64,000 nucleotides of DNA from Semisulcospira habei (taxonomy: Eukaryota; Mollusca; Gastropoda; Semisulcospiridae), in contig BTPG01000004.1 in the NCBI GenBank assembly GCA_036245525.1, positions 52,062,258 through 52,126,257 on the forward strand. The letters run 5' to 3'. The translations under genes were made by a program, and so were the position numbers. Below are positions 20,516 through 31,068 of the stretch, one piece after another. Each line of letters begins with the position of its first letter. Position 1 is the stretch's first letter. A model generated the notes under the pieces. That model was not told the origin of the DNA. It ran no database searches and saw only the letters and a program-made list of their open reading frames with translations.

Positions 20516-20702
20516 GCGCCTCTCTCTGCCAAGTTGCTCCTCACAGTGCAAGGCGCGTGCTGTGAAACCCTCTCGCTGACTGCTGTGTTTGGCGGCACGC
20601 GCTCCGCACGTTTTATGTTGTCACTGAGACGTTCGTCCCCACACTGCTGGGCTCCAGTGGCGGTGTTGCCTATTATATCCACTTGTCCGGATTTAGGCAC
20701 CG

Positions 20703-21016
20703 TCATACATAATAATAATAAAATAATACCGTTATTACATAGGCGCTTTTTATCAATTTTTGGGCGAATCGACTCAAAGCGCCGCGAACTGAAACCCAAC
20801 ACGCACACTCACGTAACAGACACGGATTTACGCCATTTAAGACAAACGCAGCACAAGACAGACGAAGGGCCAGTTCAGCTACTGAAGTTACAGAGATTTT
20901 TGATCGCTTGTATTTGAAACGTGTAAAGTGGCCTGAAACCGGTACCAAAGTGTAGGGGGTGGGGGGGGGTTGGGGGGGGGTGGAAGAACCGGAGTACCCG
21001 GAGAAAGAACCCCCGT
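20703..21016 (-). mobile_element. Family S SINE, head missing
   Basis: On the minus strand the body from GGGGGTTCTTTCTCCGGGTA through CACTTTACACG to the AAGCGCCTATGTAATAACGG tail and ATT repeat is present. The tRNA-like head is replaced at 21017. Confidence 0.85.
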
Positions 21017-21030
21017 ACATAGTGGAAGTT

Positions 21031-21132
21031 GTAATTCATTCAAGGCGGCCCGCGTCAGCAGCTGCGAAAGTGTCGTATAGCCATAACGACACTTCCGCAG
21101 CTGTTGATGCGTGGCGCCTTACACGAGTTAAC
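21031..21132. repeat. Palindrome N
   Basis: AAGGCGGCCCGCGTCAGCAG and CTGCGAAAGTGTCGT are mirrored by ACGACACTTCCGCAGCTGTT and GATGCGTGGCGCCTT; loop ATAGCCATA. TTAA follows at 21128-21131. Single copy here. Confidence 0.7.
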
Positions 21133-21263
21133 CTACGCAGTGGCAATCTGAGGCGCGGTCTTGGCGGTGTGAATACACTACACTAGTCTACAATACGCAG
21201 TAAAATTGTCTTTGGTTTCACAATCCAGACCAAAAAGATGACTGCCAAGAGTGTAAAACGATG

Positions 21264-21400
21264 CAAAGAAGTACCCCACGGAGAAAGAAACACGCTTAGA
21301 AAAGACGGGTACAACACAATTTATTGATATTTCGGGTAAATACCCTTGTGTTGTACCCGTCTTTTCTAAGCGTGTTTTTTTCTCCGTTGGGTACTTCTTT
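21264..21400. repeat. Family K complete inverted repeat, about 55-bp arms
   Basis: The left arm AAGAAGTACCCCACGGAGAA to GGGTACAACACAA pairs with TTGTGTTGTACCC to GTTGGGTACTTCTT. The loop (about 24 bp) carries TTATTGATATTTCGGG. It is the best K copy for defining both arms. Confidence 0.85.
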
Positions 21401-21460
21401 GGTTTCACAGGTGTACACACAACTATTACAGACTCTAGGACATGCCCAACAGTGTACACG

Positions 21461-21562
21461 ATGCGCAAAAGGCCATCGGGTCGATGTCGGCCGCCGTTGG
21501 CCCGCGCACAGCTGTGCGCGGGCCAACGGCGGCTGACGTCGGCCCGATGGCCTTTTGCGCAT
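21461..21562. mobile_element. Family C hairpin, symmetric and nearly perfect
   Basis: 102 bp centred exactly between 21511 and 21512 (CACAGCTGTG). ATGCGCAAAAGGCCATCGGG mirrored by CCCGATGGCCTTTTGCGCAT. Confidence 0.9.
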
Positions 21563-21785
21563 TGGGTATAACGTATGTAATATGTCTTTATAAACGAAGA
21601 GACCACATAAAGCGAGACTTTATATTTCACAGAAAACAAAACTAAACTGATATCTGTCACACTACGCAATCTGCTAGTCGGCAGTTAACTGGCTGTCGTT
21701 AATGGGGTTTTTTCAGAGGAATCAGATCGTCGAAAAGCACTACCGACGCGGGCTAAGGGGTTAATGCGGCAGAAACGAGATTATT

Positions 21786-21896
21786 TTAACCACTAACTGC
21801 CAGGACCTAGTTATAAAACCCAACTCGGCAAGAGGTATAGATCCTCATGAGCCCCCAAGGATGCGGGAGCTCATGAGGATCTATGCATTTTGCTGA
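21786..21896. mobile_element. Family A MITE, left end and hairpin
   Basis: TTAACCACTAACTGCCAGG left end. Hairpin 21828-21893 with GGTATAGATCCTC/GAGGATCTATGCA arms. Confidence 0.75.
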
Positions 21897-22235
21897 TTAA
21901 ACATCCGAATTCCGCCTCGCGCAGGCCAGTGATAAATTTTGACTGAGTCTGCGATAGTTACAGAGATAATTCACGCACACTGGCTGTAAAGCCCGGGGTA
22001 GTCATATCATTTACACACAACCACCCTAGCTTCCAATACACGATGGAAATTAATGCACTGTAAGCAGAATTAGAATTAAAAACTGTACAATACCAGAGGC
22101 GGTTCTCGAGTCGGCTGGGGGCCAATTGAGTGTAGAGAGTGATGGACAAATTGACTGTGTGATTGATTATTTCATGACCTGCGCTGTTCGTGTCGGCAAA
22201 CTCCAGACTCTGACCCTCAGCCATCCCTTCCGTCT
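21897..22235. other. No gene seen
   Basis: A 93-aa minus-strand ORF has no recognisable motif. Confidence 0.35.
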
Positions 22236-22303
22236 TCAAGGAACATAGATTCTCATGAGCCCCTGCTGTCGCAGGGGCTCATGAGAATCTGTACCACTTG
22301 CTA
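22236..22303. mobile_element. Family A hairpin
   Basis: AAGGAACATAGATTCTCATG against CATGAGAATCTGTACCACTT; loop TGTC. Confidence 0.82.
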
Positions 22304-22379
22304 GCAGAAATCAGTATATCATTTACATCATTCGAGATAACTCAGTCATTTTTGTCGGTAAACTTCAGACAATACCATC

Positions 22380-22447
22380 GGCAAGAGGCATAGATTCTCA
22401 TGAGCCAGTGCAGCTGTGGGAACGCATGAGAATCTATGCCCGTTGTT
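22380..22447. mobile_element. Family A hairpin with damaged tip
   Basis: GGCAAGAGGCATAGATTCTC left; GCATGAGAATCTATGCCCGT right. The tip CAGTGCAGCTGTGGGAA no longer pairs. Confidence 0.75.
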
Positions 22448-22588
22448 GACAGAAACTGGCTCATTTTTATCAAACGCCAGTGGTTTCAATCAAACAGTTA
22501 TTGGTGTCAGCAAACTTTCACTGATTCAGTACAGTGTCAGCGCAACAGAAAATGAGAATTTACTGGCAAATCAAACGGCGATCGAGGG

Positions 22589-22590
22589 AT

Positions 22591-22633
<43 letters not shown>

Positions 22634-22710
22634 CTGACTGACTGAGTGACTGATGGATGGATGGATGGATGGATGGATGGATGGATGGATGGATGGATGG
22701 ATGGATAGAT
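22589..22710. repeat. Compound (GATT)n / (GATG)n microsatellite
   Basis: GATT units 22589-22634 and GATG/ATGG units 22653-22708, with transitional GACT units between. Confidence 0.97.
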
Positions 22711-23690
22711 GGATTTAAGTCTGACAAACCGAATATACCACTATTTGTATTATCCATTCCTGCGCTGTTCAGAACACAAACGTTAACCCCTTCGCTGTCA
22801 GTGATCACGGATTTTGCGCCTGAAACAGCACACTGACCGACATGCGCGCGCAGAACACAGATATAACAGGAACCAAAATGATGGCATAAAGAACTGTAAC
22901 GTGGTAGTCGTAGTATGATACAATCACACCAGACGTGGGCACGGGGGCTTCTTGTAACGAAACATCACTCCGCCAGCGGCAACTCGTCACACGTGGCACA
23001 AGGCAAGGTTGTAGAACACACTGGAGTAACAGTTCCAACAATATGTTATTCTCACGATGCAATCTCCGCACAATGCATCCACAACTGCATCTACACTTCG
23101 GTACACTGTCTGTCTACAAATCATCCACACTGATACACTGTCTCCTCTACAATGCATTAAAACTCTTGACACACTGCGTTTCTCATACAATGCACGCACA
23201 TATTTCCTAACGCGCTCTTTTATACTATTACAGATTTCCAGAACAATCCGGCAAATTACTCAACTCAACCAATCAGAAAAGAAAACGTAACCAAAACTCA
23301 TTAATATTCATGAAAAAGAACACCTTAGAACTGCCTACAACCTTCTACAAACGTGTAGGTGTATTACGTAAATTCCGAGCATTGCGTAATTGTCGCGAAA
23401 CTGTAACCAACAACATCTTTACTCTTACGTCATATTTGAGGTCACTAGAATAATCGCGCCCTTTCCAGAGTGTTCCAAGTAAATCTAGGTAGGACTTTAC
23501 GATAGTGTAGCGAACTTCTAGTCTATACAGAAAAAAAAAAGCCATCGCAATGCTCCAAGCAAAAGAAAATGGATCCTACTAAAAAGGTACATACTTCTTA
23601 TCCAAAATAACTCAAATGAATATTGGATCTTTCTTATGATCAACACACACATGCTGTCAAAAGAATAAGACAACCACAAACGTAAAATCC
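22711..23690. other. 980 bp without gene or recognised repeat
   Basis: Several 60-90 aa ORFs overlap on both strands around 22900-23290, none with a motif I know. Confidence 0.4.
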
Positions 23691-23693
23691 ACA

Positions 23694-23789
23694 TACAAGA
23701 GACATATATCCTCATGACAGCGGGTCTCACGAGGGTTTATGTCTCTTGTAGATGGGAACGTTCGCCTTGACCCGGCAGTTAATGGGGTT
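23694..23789. mobile_element. Family A MITE, short-tip hairpin and right end
   Basis: ACAAGAGACATATATCCTCA and GAGGGTTTATGTCTCTTGT with the GAGCCCC tip deleted. Right terminus CGGCAGTTAATGGGGTTAA. Confidence 0.75.
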
Positions 23790-23904
23790 AAGCATCTCTA
23801 CAACAGTTGCTTACAATGGCTGAGACGAACGCTGGGATAGTCAGAAGGCGGAATGGGTGAAATGATTGTTTACTGAACAAGGGATAGAACATCATTGCTT
23901 ACCC

Positions 23905-23972
23905 CTGTGGCTGTCTGTGATTTTAGACCTTACGGCTCGGAAGCCGTAAGGTGCAAAATCACGGACCAGGAC
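23905..23972. mobile_element. Family D hairpin
   Basis: CTGTGATTTTAGACCTTACGG mirrored imperfectly by CCGTAAGGTGCAAAATCACG. Confidence 0.75.
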
Positions 23973-24080
23973 GCCACCTAAGTCCATTCATCAGTCACCA
24001 CCACACCAGACCGCTCAGCGGCAAAGGTCCGAAAATCACATACATACCTATCGTCGGTCAGGCGTGGAGAAGTGGACAGG

Positions 24081-24150
24081 TGCGTGCTGGTCTGTGTTTT
24101 GCACCTTACGGTTTGACAGCCGTAAGGTGCAAAATCACAGACCAGCACAC
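24081..24150. mobile_element. Family D hairpin with candidate target duplication
   Basis: GTGCTGGTCTGTG and TTGCACCTTACGG mirrored by CCGTAAGGTGCAA and CACAGACCAGCAC. TTGCACC/GGTGCAA replaces TTGGACC/GGTCCAA in both arms. ACAGGT flanks both sides. Confidence 0.85.
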
Positions 24151-24348
24151 AGGTATGGTAAACTGGTCAAAGCGCTGCGCGATATGACGCCGTTATTTTG
24201 ACGTGGGCCGTGGCCGGCGGTGTGAGGTGATGAAGGACGGTAATACCTTTACCACTCGTCTGGCCAGTCTGAAGAAGGGAGTAACTTGTCCCAGTGGACA
24301 GAGTGGGCCACGAATCCCTATGTCTACGAGGCGAAGGGATGAAGTGGA

Positions 24349-24451
24349 CATACTGACGAGCAAAAGAAATGCGACAGTTTTGGAATCATCGGAAACACTA
24401 CGTGTCTCCGATGATTCCAGAACCGTCGCATTTGTTTAGTTCGTCTGTATA
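24349..24451. mobile_element. Family I hairpin, full length
   Basis: ACTGACGAGCAAAAGAAATG to GGAATCATCGGA, mirrored by TCCGATGATTCC to CATTTGTTTAGTTCGTC. Loop AACACTACGTG. Confidence 0.8.
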
Positions 24452-24636
24452 GAACCGGTACGAACAAAGGCAACAAGGATTGTACAGTGTCATCAGATTA
24501 TGAGTGCCTGTTCAGACGAAAAAGTATACTGGCAAGCGTGTGAAATGCAAACAACTATAAAACAAAGAATCGTTACCGATACATAACGGACACTGATCAC
24601 ATCTTAGCGGCATATGATGGTCACGTGGTTGATTAA

Positions 24637-24832
24637 CACATTCTACCTCAGGACCGAAATCCCCAAATTCTCTGGTTGCCTTCTGAAGGACTGTATTACA
24701 ATTCTAGAAAAAGATTGAGCATGATAGTTCAAGGGTGGTACCAGAATAGCTTGGCGCCTATGGGCGTCACTGACGCTATCCTGGCACAACCCTTGAACTA
24801 TCATGCTTAATCCATGTCATGCGGGGCTGAAT
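24637..24832. mobile_element. Family B MITE, GAGCATG subfamily
   Basis: TTAA at 24633-24636; right flank decayed. GAGCATGATAG pairs with CTATCATGC, against GACCATG/CATGGTC in most copies. The tip has an insertion (GTCACTGAC). Confidence 0.8.
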
Positions 24833-24966
24833 GACTTACTGGCTTTTCATAGCGAAGTAAAATATATCACGACCAAGCACGCCATGCACAAAGCTGGAAA
24901 TAGAAGGTTTCCTGCAAATGATAGGTAGGTCAAATCATGCCCCGTACATTGACGCAAACAGATTAA

Positions 24967-25172
24967 CTCATTGTACCCCAACACCGAAATCCTTAAATTT
25001 TGCCCCTGTCCTCTGAAGACTGCATTGCAGTGCAGGACACAGATCGACCATGATAGTTCAAGGGTGATGCCAGAATAGCTTGGCGCCCGTAGGCGCCAAG
25101 CTATTCTGGCATCACCCTTGAACTATCATGGTGGATCCTTATCCTGCTGTGGTGTGTCTGGGGTAGAATGAG
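24967..25172. mobile_element. Family B TTAA MITE, intact
   Basis: TTAA at 24963-24966 and 25173-25176. 206 bp, ends CTCATTGTACCCCA and TGGGGTAGAATGAG. Hairpin 25045-25132. Confidence 0.92.
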
Positions 25173-25328
25173 TTAAAGGCATGCAAAATTGCATTGCGTG
25201 TCGGGGCTTCTAGTCCACTGCCGTTTGAGTCGAAACACCTGCACTTTGGACCCACTTCTGCTTTCCAAGTATCCTCTCATCAGCTTCGTCAAGCCCGTAA
25301 ACACGACCTGTTGCGCAATGACCGCCTG

Positions 25329-25420
25329 TTGGGAGGTGGTCGTTAAACATAGGGAGGTAGTCGTGAAATAAACGGTGGTCGTCGTATAACAGAGGGTGGT
25401 AATCGTTAATGGGGAGTTAA
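25329..25420. repeat. Degenerate tandem repeat
   Basis: Four imperfect units resembling GGTGGTCGTTAAACATAG. Confidence 0.5.
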
Positions 25421-25700
25421 TGGGATGGAGGAACACTGTAAAACCAGTACCGCAAAAGTGTTTCGGTCATGCGGGCACCAGTACCGTACTTAACATTCAT
25501 TATGAACTAATCAGTGAGAGGTTGGTCACACTTTCATTGACAGCAGTCTTTCTGTACGAGGCATGGATCTTTAAGTTTCCCCCAGTCTCGTGCAGATCAG
25601 CGCTTCTCAAGTTGTTGGTTCGATTTTCATCCACGTCCCTCAAGCGGTTCGGAGTTGTCCTTCATATACGATGACGTTAATCAGTACGTATAATTACAGG

Positions 25701-26725
25701 CGGTCCGTGGCGCAGTGGTTAAGGCGCCTGCCACCAATGCCAAAGGTGCGAGGTTCGAAAACGGGTTCCGGCGTCGGACTTTTCTCCTCTGTTAAGTGTC
25801 ACCGTTAATTCGGGCGGACCGTCGGGGATTCTTTCTCCGGGTACTCCGGTTCTTCCACCCCCCCACCCATCCCCCCACTCTCCACACTTTGGTACCGGTT
25901 TCAGGCCACTTTACAAATTTCAGATACAAGCGATCAAAATTCTCTGTAACTTCAGTAGCTGAACTGGCCCTTCGTCTTTCCGGTCTCCCTCACTCCACCA
26001 TTTTCACTCTCCAACGCGTCCAGAACAATGCTGCCCACCTCGTCCTCAGAAAGAAAAAATCCGACCACATCACACCCCTGCTCAAACTCCTTCACTGGCT
26101 CCCCATCCCCCAACGCATCTAATACAAAGTTCTGTCTCTCTGCTACAAATCCCTGAACAACTGCGCTCCTGCCTATCTCTCCAACTTACTTCACCCCTAC
26201 ACACCTTCCCGCTCCCTCCGCTCTGCCTCCGACCCTCTCCGCCTCCACATCCCTCGCACCAAACTTAACACTTTCGGCCCCCGCTCTTTCTCCGTCTACG
26301 GTCCATCCACCTGGAACACTCTCCCACTCTCTCTCCGTCAGAAACACTCTCTCTCCTCCTTCCAGTCCGCCCTAAAAACTCACCTCTTTCAACAGTTTTA
26401 GCACTATATCACCACACTCCCCACCCCAAGCTGACCGTCGTAATGTATTTCACTGTTTGTGGTACGTGAGTCATTATCTAAAGCGTGCGCATGCGTGCGC
26501 GAGTTGTGAGTGCGCGCTTAGAGTTATAATTATTATAAGATAAGCACATTATAAATACCGTAATTATTATTATTATTATTATTGTACTGTGTTTGTCTTC
26601 AATGGCGTAAATCCGTGTCTGTTACGTGCGTGTGCGTGTTGGGTTTCAGTTCGCGGCGCTTTGAGTCGATTTGCCCAAAAATTGAAAAAAGCGCCTATAT
26701 AATAACGGTATTATTATTATTAGAT
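25701..26725 (+). mobile_element. Family S SINE split by a LINE 3' fragment
   Basis: The head GGCGGTCCGTGGCGCAGTGG and body run to 25978 (CCTTCGTCTT). After the LINE insert, SINE sequence resumes at about 26583 (GTACTGTGTTTGTCTTCAAT) and ends with AAGCGCCTATATAATAACGG and ATT repeats. The ORF across 26582-27376 has no coding meaning. Confidence 0.88.
25979..26582 (+). mobile_element. 5'-truncated CR1/L2-like LINE, 3' end only
   Basis: Nearly identical to the last 600 bp of the LINE at 45453-48019, coding for the C-terminal QRVQNNAA..VLRKKKSDHITP region with a stop at 26121 (TAA for Gln), then the same 3' UTR and ATT-repeat tail. Truncation at the 5' side is usual for LINE insertion. Confidence 0.92.
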
Positions 26726-26828
26726 CCATGCAGACCCGAGAGATGTGGCACATCAGTATATTCTGAAACGATCTTTTCGCACGGGATGATTAATTGGAAC
26801 AGTTTTCAAGCTGTAAATCAAGTGCGAA

Positions 26829-26908
26829 ATAAAGGTCATCGGGCCGACATCAGCCTTAGCAGAGCGCCCGGGCCAACTAAGGCTGACGTCAGCCCGAGAA
26901 CCTTTTCA
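26829..26908. mobile_element. Family C hairpin, shortened
   Basis: AAAGGTCATCGGGCCGACAT and CAGCCTTAG mirrored by CTAAGGCTGACGTC and GAACCTTTT. The GTTGGCCCGCGCAC core is mostly missing. Confidence 0.7.
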
Positions 26909-26993
26909 GTGCTTTTGCAGTGTAGAATTGACAACTTTAAATTTACTTTCATACGCTACATGTCTAGATACAATCACAGTAATTCCAAATTGG

Positions 26994-27150
26994 GGAGATG
27001 GGTGGCTCAGGTAGTAGATCGTTTGACTCTCTTCCGAAAGATGGTGGGTTCCATTTTAGCTGGGGTAAAAAAAAATTTGTTCAGGTCCCATTCGGTGGCC
27101 TGTCTTCGAAATCCCCTTCGTGACGGACAAAGGACGTTAAAGGCCCACTA
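26994..27150 (+). mobile_element. tRNA-derived SINE, family T
   Basis: GGTGGCTCAGGTAGTAGATC (A box) and GGTGGGTTCCATTTTAGC (B box position) followed by AAATTTGTTCAGGTCCCATT and GACGGACAAAGGACGTTAAA. Confidence 0.65.
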
Positions 27151-27685
27151 CCGACGTAACTGTTCAAAGATACACTTCTGTAACAGATGGTTACGAAACG
27201 AACACACAGATCTAGCTGTGGTTCATTTAGACACAAGACAATTCAGTTCAGCACACGTCGTCTTTATATCAAGTAACAGGACAATGACTATACTACGTTC
27301 TAGAAATACAACGCTACCAGTGCGAGAAACAGCTAAACATAGACTGACACACCTAACGGCAGCGCAGAATAAATAAGTGCGATTATGAGTGTGCTTTTGC
27401 AGCGTGTTCAAACTGCTGTTAAAGTTCATTAGATGTGTCGGCAAGGCATAACAAACACAAATAGTGTTGAAATGTGTCTTCAGATTTATAGGTAATTGTA
27501 CTTTAAACCCTAGATGTGTAATGTTTGACGTTCAGCTATTTTCAAAAGAAAATCCGATTGACGACTTCTAAGAAACTGTTTTCGATTTTTGTCACGTTGC
27601 AAAGTAGGCGAAATCATTTTTTTTAGGAACGGGAATGGTAAACATTCATATACGTACACATTAATATTTTATCTAATAGGAACCA
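27151..27685. other. No gene seen
   Basis: AT-rich sequence. No recognised repeat. Confidence 0.35.
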
Positions 27686-27703
27686 TTCTCTCTCTCTCTC
27701 TCT

Positions 27704-27799
<96 letters not shown>
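27686..27799. repeat. (CT)8-(GA)n inverted dinucleotide microsatellite
   Basis: A CT run of about 18 bp switches at TCGA into more than 90 bp of GA, making a self-complementary array. Confidence 0.97.
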
Positions 27800-27802
<3 letters not shown>

Positions 27803-27935
27803 TTTATATTGTAATGCATCACAAATTTAATTTTCACTTGTCCTACGAGGTTACCCCAGACCGACAGAGAAGTTTCCCTCTGGAGGTGTACATCACTTAC
27901 ACCACAGATGCCGCTGTATCGAACGCGGCGCCGAT

Positions 27936-28004
27936 CAGTAAGAGACATAGATCCCAATGAGCCCCCGCAACTTTTGGGGTTCATGAGGATCTATGCCTCT
28001 TGCT
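27936..28004. mobile_element. Family A hairpin
   Basis: AGTAAGAGACATAGATCCCA against TGAGGATCTATGCCTCTTGC; loop region CAACTTTT. Confidence 0.8.
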
Positions 28005-28529
28005 GACCCGCTATATCTGTTTATATCCCTCAGGGGGAGGTCGGCGCAGTTTATCTCATTTGGCCCAGACATGCTTCCGGTGATTTGTGTTTCAAGTTCG
28101 CTAGATGCGTCAGAATTGAACATGCAGATGCTCGGTAAATGTCGGTGACAAATGTTGGACATGGTCAGGGACGCGGCCTTTTGGTTGCAAATTTGAACGA
28201 TCGAACCTCCGATGTCTGGGGAAAGTCGTAAATCAGTGAACAGCCGCACACATGCTTAACATGTATCAGGTCTAACAGAATATGTTGCGGTTTGCAAGAA
28301 ATGTTGGAAATGTGGAAATGCACCTGAAAACCTTATTTTGTCTCCCACCCCCCCTCCTAAAAAAAAAAAAAAAAAGAAAGAGAGAGAGAAAATTACACAT
28401 CCACAATTACGGACACTAAAATGCATTTGAATTTGTAACTGCGCCAAGAACGAATACTAAACTGAATACATTTGAAACTCGATAACTGTCTCAAGTGATA
28501 ACCTTTGGTACACATTACAAGGGGAATCA
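28005..28529. other. No gene seen; A-run at 28358-28374
   Basis: A 104-aa minus-strand ORF overlaps a repeat flank. No domain seen. Confidence 0.35.
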
Positions 28530-28600
28530 CTCAGCGCTGGACAGTCAAGCGGTTAGATCTCTTGCCCCCTCCTATCAGGCACCGAATCGCCAGCCCACAA
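28530..28600 (+). mobile_element. tRNA-like SINE head, diverged (tentative)
   Basis: GACAGTCAAGCGGTTAGATC looks like an A box with an anticodon-loop-like stretch; the B box is poor (CACCGAATCGCC). Confidence 0.35.
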
Positions 28601-28828
28601 AAAAATATATATATACGCAGGTAAAAAACAAGATTATTTACTGTAAATAACTGTACTATTCTACAGCGCTAACCTCCTTAACTGGTTTGTGCGTGACCTA
28701 TGATATTACAATGAAACACACAATTAGTAAACAAAAGATGATAAAGCACTAATTTTCAACCACCACAACGGTACATCTTGTGCGTAGTGCTTTCCAACAT
28801 TTCTCTCTGAAACTGCAGAGGTCCCGAT

Positions 28829-28885
28829 GAGCAAAACGTCCCTCTGGCCGATGTCAGCTTTAGATCGCCCACGCACAACCATGGG
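28829..28885. repeat. Family C left half-arm
   Basis: GAGCAAAACGTCCCTCTGGC and CGATGTCAGCTTTAGATCGC. No right arm follows. Confidence 0.5.
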
Positions 28886-28964
28886 CATAAAAATCCTTTT
28901 TATACATGGTTGTTGTGTTGACGAGTGGGAGATCTGATATGCACCTACAAACATTATTATTAGA

Positions 28965-29006
28965 TAATGATGATGATGATGATGACGATGATGATGATGA
29001 TGATGT
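28965..29006. repeat. (ATG)n microsatellite
   Basis: GATGATGATG units with one GAC interruption. Confidence 0.95.
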
Positions 29007-29092
29007 TGACACTTTATTTTTCGACGGTATAAAGATTTGACAGAAAAAGACTAGTCATTTTAAAAACTTGCCGCTGCTTGAAAAACAGTTAA

Positions 29093-29284
29093 CCCATTCA
29101 AACCCGACACATTCCACGAAGATGACGATCGATCATAACAGTTCAAGGGTGGTGCCAGAATAGCTTGGCGCCAGAAGGCGCCAAGCTATCCTGGCACCAT
29201 CCTTGAACTATTATGGTCGCACTATCCTCTGACCTGTAATATAGTCTTCAGGACAACGCTCAGTTTTGGGAAGTGAGACCCTGA
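29093..29284. mobile_element. Family B MITE
   Basis: Left TTAA (29089-29092) and CCCATTCAAACCCG end. Hairpin GATCATAACAGTTCAAGGGT and partner at 29129-29218. The right end is diverged. Confidence 0.82.
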
Positions 29285-29603
29285 TTAAGCGTCGACGATG
29301 CTCGATCTAGTCGAAATGTCCAATACCAGCGAAATCAGTAGGTCGTTTGGGACCTTGTTCTGCGTCGGGGGTTGGTGGAGCAAACTTGGTGACCGCGTGG
29401 TTTACGAGGCGGAGCACGGAAAGCTGGACTGGCTTTGGGAAAACAAATTTGATTACCGGGGCGGCAACAAGCAACAGCTAGCAGAACCGCTGGGAAGGAG
29501 AGTCCCCCTCGTCTTCCGACCACGACGACACCTGATCCGACGCGCAAGTGGGGTTTAAATTGTACATTGGCACACTTCCTTTCGCACTCATTTGTAGCCT
29601 AGG
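29285..29603 (+). other. Unrecognised 86-aa ORF (29298-29558)
   Basis: Not recognised. The ORF has a Trp-rich middle (GGWWSKLGDR, LDWLWENK) and an Arg-rich end, but the opposite strand is also open. No neighbours suggest a gene. Confidence 0.2.
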
Positions 29604-29641
29604 TATGTTTGCTGTTCTGTGATTTTGGACCTTACGACTTG
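29604..29641. repeat. Family D left half-arm
   Basis: GTATGTTTGCTGTTCTGTGA then TTTTGGACCTTACGACTT. No right arm. Confidence 0.65.
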
Positions 29642-29671
29642 AAACGTTTCTGCAGGCTTGGGATGAGTTGA

Positions 29672-29755
29672 CCCGTTGGCTGTCGGGAGCGTTTTTTGTC
29701 CCGATGATTCCTGTTGGAATCATCGCGACAAAAACCGCTACCGACAGCCAGAGGG
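29672..29755. mobile_element. Family E MITE, 84 bp
   Basis: CCCGTTGGCTGTCGGGAGCG to GATGATTCC, mirrored back to CCGACAGCCAGAGGG. Left flank TTGA, right flank TTAA (29756-29759). Confidence 0.88.
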
Positions 29756-30007
29756 TTAAAGTCATTCTCGAATTCCTACCGGGGTATGACGGGGAACGTT
29801 CTCGGAGAATTGAAAGAAAATGAAGTCAGGATAGAATTTCCTCATCTTAACCAAGAGATGTATGACATGACAGGACTTGACAACGCAAACAGCAAACGTG
29901 AAGCAAACGTGGAGGCGTGTGTCAAAGAGTATGTACAGGCACACTGCCGGAAAACCCATTTTGTGGACAAATCAGTCCCTTCGGAATGCGGGATACTAAA
30001 GTGTATC

Positions 30008-30443
30008 CGGGGCGGTCCGTGGCGCAGCGGTAAAAGCGCCTGCCACCGATGCAAGAGGTACGAGGTTTGATTCCCGGTTCCGGGGTCGGACTTTTCTCCT
30101 CTAGAAAGTGTCACCATGAATTCGGGCGGACGGTTGGGGGTTCTTTCTCCGGGTACTCCGGCTCTTTCCTCCCCCACGAATTTCGGTATTAATTTCAGTC
30201 CACTTAATCAAATTTCAAAAATATAAAAAAACGATTTAAATTTCCAAAATTTCAGTAGCTCGCTTGAGCTTGCTCTTAGCACCACGTGAATGTTCTGTAT
30301 TTATGTACAGTGTGTGAGGGAATGCACGTGATTCACGTGAGCGTGCTTGTTGGGTTCAGTTCGCGGGCTATGTCCTGCGCATTGAGTTATATTATAAATA
30401 TGAGAAATGCGCCATATAAATACTATGTATTATTATTATTATC
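30008..30443 (+). mobile_element. Family S SINE, subfamily 2, full length
   Basis: Head GGGCGGTCCGTGGCGCAGCG, then GTAAAAGCGCC, B box GAGGTTTGATTCCC, body with ATTTCAGTAGCTCGCTTGAG and tail GAAATGCGCCATATAAATAC plus ATT repeats. The head has GCGGTAAAAGC where subfamily 1 has GTGGTTAAGGC. Confidence 0.9.
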
Positions 30444-30473
30444 TAACTCTCTGTATCAACAGCACGTCCCCAG

Positions 30474-30515
30474 TAAGCAAAAGATCCTCGGACCGACGTC
30501 GGCATTAGTTGGTTT
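30474..30515. repeat. Family C left half-arm
   Basis: AGTAAGCAAAAGATCCTCGG and ACCGACGTCGGCATTAGTTG. Confidence 0.6.
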
Positions 30516-30554
30516 TGAGTACCGTGTTGGCGTGGTGTGGCACTGTAGAAACAC

Positions 30555-30594
30555 TACTATTCGCCTGCTCGGCGTTAAACCCAAATAACTAACT
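30555..30594 (+). repeat. Family T SINE tail
   Basis: CGCCTGCTCGGCGTTAAACC followed by CAAATAACTAACT, identical to the short inserts at 45605 and 58905. Confidence 0.7.
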
Positions 30595-30614
30595 GGAAAC
30601 ACTTCTGCAGTCAG

Positions 30615-30681
30615 ACATCACAGATAATCATGTGTTCTGACTGCGCGCAGCGGCCTATGAGGATCGGTGTCTCGCTGACGG
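30615..30681. mobile_element. Family A hairpin relic
   Basis: CACAGATAATCATG and CTATGAGGATCGGTGTCTCG are what remains of the arms. Confidence 0.4.
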
Positions 30682-30756
30682 ATACACATTTCATACAGAG
30701 ACCGTCATATCCGCGTACATATATAGCTGTAGAATCTCTGCTGTTATTTGACAAAA

Positions 30757-30842
30757 TCCACTATGTCCATTTTTGATAAAAGCGAGACTGATTTCTTTCA
30801 GTGTTACACAAAGAAAATCTCGCTTTTTAAAAAAATGTACAT
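30757..30842. repeat. Family J hairpin
   Basis: AAAAGCGAGACTGATTTC mirrored by GAAAATCTCGCTTTTT, in the context ATGTCCATTTTTG. Confidence 0.65.
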
Positions 30843-30937
30843 GCTGTATTTTTGCCATATTAAGCCATTACATCCTGAGGCTGATTTTTACAATTGCTTA
30901 TTGTCCTATGAAGGCTACATTACAGATAAGGAGATAG

Positions 30938-31068
30938 ATCAACTGTTTTAGTTCAAGGGTGGTGCCAGAATAGCTTGGCGCCTCAGGCGCCAAGCTATTC
31001 TGGCCCCAACCTTGAATTATCAGTCAAATTTGTGTCAAGCAATGGGTGTATCAGGATGAAAAGGGTTA
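30938..31068. mobile_element. Family B MITE, 5'-truncated
   Basis: TAGTTCAAGGGTGGTGCCAG to GGCGCC, loop TCA, and mirrored arm with CCCCAACCTTGAATTAT. Right end GAAAAGGG-TTAA. Confidence 0.8.

Noticed and set aside
22711..23690. Possible LTR or unknown gene in the long unannotated stretch
   Set aside because: I found no direct terminal repeats, primer-binding site or protein motif; only chance ORFs.
25701..25790. tRNA gene at the head of the S element (also 30008, 43801, 40291, 51712)
   Set aside because: A and B boxes are present, but the sequence continues into a conserved 400-bp body and tail, repeated many times: a SINE.
26582..27376. 264-aa plus-strand ORF
   Set aside because: It crosses a SINE tail, a family C hairpin and a tRNA-like SINE head; there is no domain and the parts are non-coding repeats.
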